From the NCBI GenBank assembly GCA_039978895.1, contig JBDWAL010000055.1, positions 124,001-188,000 of the forward strand: a DNA stretch of 64,000 nucleotides, written 5' to 3'. This document shows positions 61,222 through 64,000 of the stretch, piece after piece. Below the pieces are notes generated by a model. That model was not told where the DNA came from and did no database searches. It saw nothing but the letters and a program-made list of their open reading frames with translations. How positions within the stretch are numbered: position 1 is the first letter of the stretch; every line of letters begins with the position of its first letter. The position numbers and the translations under genes are program-made. The DNA is from Aliishimia sp039978895. Lineage in GTDB: Bacteria > Pseudomonadota > Alphaproteobacteria > Rhodobacterales > Rhodobacteraceae.

Positions 61222-62958
61222 ATGTCACGCAATCCACATGCCAATGGCCGGGAAGAGCTACGCAAAGCCCGTAGGCAAAGCAGAGGCCTGTATTGGGCCG
61301 TAGGAATTTTCAGTTTTTTCGCGAACCTCCTGATGTTGACCGGGCCGCTTTATATGCTGCAGGTCTATGACCGGGTTTTAGGTTCGCGATCCGAGGAAAC
61401 TTTGGTCGCGTTGTCGATGATTGTTATTTTCCTTTACGGAATCATGGGCTTAATGGAGTTCGTTCGAGGGCGCGTCATGGGGCGTGCAGGGGCCCGCTTT
61501 CAATCGGCCTTGGACAAACGTGTCTTTGATGCCGTGACCCGCAAAGCGGCTCTTGCGCCCGATTCGCGCACGGAAAGCGGCTTGGCCGATCTCGAATCAG
61601 TGCGCAGGTTAATGACCGCGCCTGTTTTGATGGCCATCTTTGACATGCCATGGACGCCGATATTTTTGTTCGGGATCTTTTTATTCCATCCGTTGATGGG
61701 CTGGCTGGCTGTTTTAGGCGGCTCTTTGCTGATTCTCATCACGGTTTTCAACCAAATCTTGTCTCGCGGACCGCAGATGCGTGCCTCCATCGCTGAAATG
61801 CAAGCGGGGCAAATGTCGGGGCAGATGAGAACCGAAGCTGAAGCGTTGCAATCGATGGGAATGCAGGGCGCTGCCTACCGTCGGTGGCAAAAAGCCCGCG
61901 GTGTGTCTTTGTCAGAGGGTATTTCGGCGGCAGATGTTGGCGGCGGGTTCAGTGCAATGACCAAAGCGCTGCGCTTGTTCCTACAATCCGCGATGCTGGG
62001 CTTGGGTGCTTGGCTCGTGCTGCAAAATGAACTGACACCCGGCGCGATGATTGCGGGGTCGATTCTTTTGGGTCGCGCGCTTGCGCCCATCGAAATGGCC
62101 GTGGGGCAATGGCCGCTTGTGCAGCGTGCGCATAAAGGGTGGCACAGTCTTGCCGAACTCTTGTCGGAAGTTGCGCCCTTGCAGCAACGTACATCGCTTC
62201 CACGCCCTCGTGCGCTTCTTGAAGCCAAGGGTTTGACTGTTTTGCCACCCGGCGAGCGGCAGGCCTCCCTGAAATCGTTGAGTTTCAGGGTCGATCCGGG
62301 AACCGCTTTGGGCGTGATCGGACCTTCGGGTTGTGGAAAATCGACGCTGGCACGTGCCATAACTGGATTGTGGCGCCCCGCTGGTGGATCGATGCGCTTG
62401 GATGGCGCGGCTTTGGATCAGTACGAACCTGATACTTTGGGCACTTTGATCGGCTATTTGCCGCAACGCGTTCAATTGTTTGATGGTACGATCGCTGAGA
62501 ACATTGCCCGCCTTTCGGATGCACCGGATGATGCAAAGATCGTGGAGGCCGCCAAAAAAGCCGCGGCTCATAGCATGATTTTGGAGTTGGCGGACGGCTA
62601 TGATACGATGATCCGTGACGGGCAAAGCAGATTGTCTGGCGGGCAAATCCAACGAATTGGGTTGGCGCGTGCGCTTTATGATGACCCGGCAATTGTCGTT
62701 TTGGACGAACCAAATTCGAACCTCGATAATGAAGGCAATGCGGCTCTCAATCACGCAATCCGAGAGTTGAAAAAGGAAGGGCGTTCAGTTTTGATCATGG
62801 CACACCGTCCCAATGCAATTCAGGAATGCGAGAACTTGCTGGTGCTTGAAAATGGAATGAGAATGGCATTTGGTCCCAAAGACGAAGTGCTACAAGCCAC
62901 AGTGAAAAACCACAAACAGCTTGCCAATAGCCCGGCCAGCAAAGGGGGTGTGACATGA
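61222..62958 (+). CDS. Type I secretion ABC transporter (PrtD type)
   Basis: A 578-residue fused membrane/ATPase exporter. Six hydrophobic helices (about 25-300) precede the ATPase: Walker A GPSGCGKST, Q-loop LPQRVQLFDGT, signature RLSGGQIQRIGLARAL and Walker B IVVLDEPNSNLD (about 490-501). No N-terminal peptidase C39 domain, which fits exporters of C-terminal-signal proteins such as RTX proteases and lipases. The adaptor gene starts inside its stop codon. The exported substrate lies beyond the window or elsewhere. Confidence 0.93.
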   Translation: MSRNPHANGREELRKARRQSRGLYWAVGIFSFFANLLMLTGPLYMLQVYDRVLGSRSEETLVALSMIVIFLYGIMGLMEFVRGRVMGRAGARFQSALDKRVFDAVTRKAALAPDSRTESGLADLESVRRLMTAPVLMAIFDMPWTPIFLFGIFLFHPLMGWLAVLGGSLLILITVFNQILSRGPQMRASIAEMQAGQMSGQMRTEAEALQSMGMQGAAYRRWQKARGVSLSEGISAADVGGGFSAMTKALRLFLQSAMLGLGAWLVLQNELTPGAMIAGSILLGRALAPIEMAVGQWPLVQRAHKGWHSLAELLSEVAPLQQRTSLPRPRALLEAKGLTVLPPGERQASLKSLSFRVDPGTALGVIGPSGCGKSTLARAITGLWRPAGGSMRLDGAALDQYEPDTLGTLIGYLPQRVQLFDGTIAENIARLSDAPDDAKIVEAAKKAAAHSMILELADGYDTMIRDGQSRLSGGQIQRIGLARALYDDPAIVVLDEPNSNLDNEGNAALNHAIRELKKEGRSVLIMAHRPNAIQECENLLVLENGMRMAFGPKDEVLQATVKNHKQLANSPASKGGVT

Positions 62959-64000
62959 GCAAACCAGCAGGTGAAAGTAAATGGTCAGCACGCTGGCCTT
63001 TGATGGTCGGCTTCGTTGCGCTTTTGACGCTGATCGGTGGGTTTGGAACATGGGCCACTGTGACGCAAATCGCGGGCGCGATCATTGCGTCTGGACGGAT
63101 TGAAGTCGAGCGCAATCGCCAGGTCGTTCAACACCCCACCGGTGGTGTGGTTGCAGAGATCGGCGTTGAAGAAGGCGACACCGTCAGTGCAGGCGATTTG
63201 TTGATCCAACTTGATGACACGCGGCTCAAGTCGCAATTGATTATCACGGAAGGTCAATTGTACGAAATTGTTGCGCGTCGCGGCCGTTTGGAAGCCGAAC
63301 GCGACGGCGCGGACGACATCAAGTTTATAGAAGAACTTCAAGATGCCGGGGACAAAGACCCAGAACTGGACGAATTGCTCGATGGTCAGCGCAACTTGTT
63401 TCAGGCTCGCCGTGATTCGATGGCGCAAGAGCGTGATCAATTGTCAAAGCGGACTGGCCAAATCGAAAACCAGATCGAAGGGATTGATGCGCAGTCGACA
63501 TCATTGGGCAAACAGCTTGAGCTGATCCAACAGGAATTGACCAGTCAGCAAACGCTGTTTGACCGTGGTTTGGCGCAGGCCGGTACGTTGCTTGCGTTGC
63601 AGCGAAACTCAGCGAACCTGGAAGGACAAATCGGGGAGTTGATCGCCAACCGCGCACAAGCAGAATCCCGGATCACTGAAACGCAAATCGAGGTTTTGAA
63701 GCTGGATACGGGCGTTCGCGAAGAAGCCATCACGCAATTGCGGGATCTGCGATATCGCGAACTAGAATTGCGCGAACAGCGCTCAGCTTTGCAGGAAGAA
63801 CTTGATCGATTGCAAATTCGCGCGCCTGTGTCTGGAATCGTCTATTCGATGCAAGTGCAGACACCACGCTCTGTCCTGCAAGCTGCGCAGCCTGTGTTGT
63901 ATTTGGTGCCGCAAGACCGTCCCTTGGTAATTGTTGCGCGCATTGAACCGATTCACATTGATCAGATTTTGGTTGGGCAAAACGTTAACTTGCGCTTCTC
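62955..64000 (+). CDS. HlyD-family type I secretion adaptor (3' end outside window)
   Basis: The first 348 residues of a membrane-fusion protein. One membrane helix (about 15-35) is followed by a lipoyl half (QHPTGGVVAEIGVEEGDTVSAGD), a long coiled coil (about 90-270), the second lipoyl half (LQIRAPVSGIVY, about 289-300) and the start of the beta domain. It bridges the ABC exporter to an outer-membrane TolC-like channel. The frame is open to the end of the window. Confidence 0.93.
   Translation, partial: MSKPAGESKWSARWPLMVGFVALLTLIGGFGTWATVTQIAGAIIASGRIEVERNRQVVQHPTGGVVAEIGVEEGDTVSAGDLLIQLDDTRLKSQLIITEGQLYEIVARRGRLEAERDGADDIKFIEELQDAGDKDPELDELLDGQRNLFQARRDSMAQERDQLSKRTGQIENQIEGIDAQSTSLGKQLELIQQELTSQQTLFDRGLAQAGTLLALQRNSANLEGQIGELIANRAQAESRITETQIEVLKLDTGVREEAITQLRDLRYRELELREQRSALQEELDRLQIRAPVSGIVYSMQVQTPRSVLQAAQPVLYLVPQDRPLVIVARIEPIHIDQILVGQNVNLRF

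Noticed and set aside
61981..62754. A 257-codon minus-strand frame opposite the type I secretion ATPase
   Set aside because: It lies wholly opposite a gene with intact Walker A, signature and Walker B motifs, and its product looks like random antisense sequence.

Overview
This window looks like a chromosomal segment of an alphaproteobacterium of the Rhodobacteraceae (Roseobacter group). That placement is inferred from gene content and protein style: glcDEF with an extra membrane gene, leuC/leuD/leuB with an adjacent LysR gene, the glnK-amtB pair, MlaA/MlaC, an LPA-type C-terminal sorting tail, and moderate GC. No rRNA, tRNA, CRISPR array, transposase or phage gene was recognised.

Layout. 1-10.3 kb (+): a carbohydrate or polyol operon holding the 3' end of a solute-binding protein gene, two permeases, a small membrane protein, two ABC ATPases, a fused DhaK-DhaL kinase, a LacI regulator, a sugar-phosphate-isomerase-like TIM barrel and a Gfo/Idh/MocA oxidoreductase. 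10.4-19 kb (mostly -): a DMT transporter, leuB, a LysR regulator, an EEP-family protein, a membrane protein, leuD and leuC, with one NAD-dependent epimerase-like gene on +. 19-25 kb: small membrane and periplasmic proteins, an MscS channel, rsfS-rlmH, a PQQ-type sugar dehydrogenase and a DUF599 protein. 25.4-29.7 kb: glycolate oxidase glcD-glcE-membrane gene-glcF. 29.8-37.2 kb: two tandem trypsin-like proteases, an Hsp20 gene with a heat-shock-like promoter, a frameshifted VOC gene, a GFA protein, gabD, an alpha/beta hydrolase, a DUF2867-like protein and a glycine amidinotransferase-like enzyme.

37.5-45.1 kb (+): a compact nine-gene cluster with no function I can name. It has a coiled-coil protein, three or four small membrane proteins, an unusual AAA+ ATPase and several uncharacterised proteins. 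A 23-bp operator-like dyad lies upstream and a terminator-like hairpin lies inside. 45.2-50.5 kb: a GT14-type glycosyltransferase with a long extra C-terminal region, a sulfotransferase, an SGNH hydrolase lipoprotein, a lytic transglycosylase and smpB. 50.6-53.0 kb: a two-gene operon pairing a TIR-domain protein with a membrane-anchored KGGVGR-variant ParA/MinD-like ATPase that carries long coiled coils. This is the best candidate for an undescribed defence or signalling system. 53.2-64 kb: a sulfurtransferase, an aromatic aminotransferase, amtB and glnK, a class A PBP, mlaC and mlaA, and the start of a type I secretion ABC/HlyD operon that runs off the window.

The two loci most worth following are the nine-gene cluster and the TIR/KGGVGR pair. 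Functional statements rest on motif recognition by eye; no database search was run.
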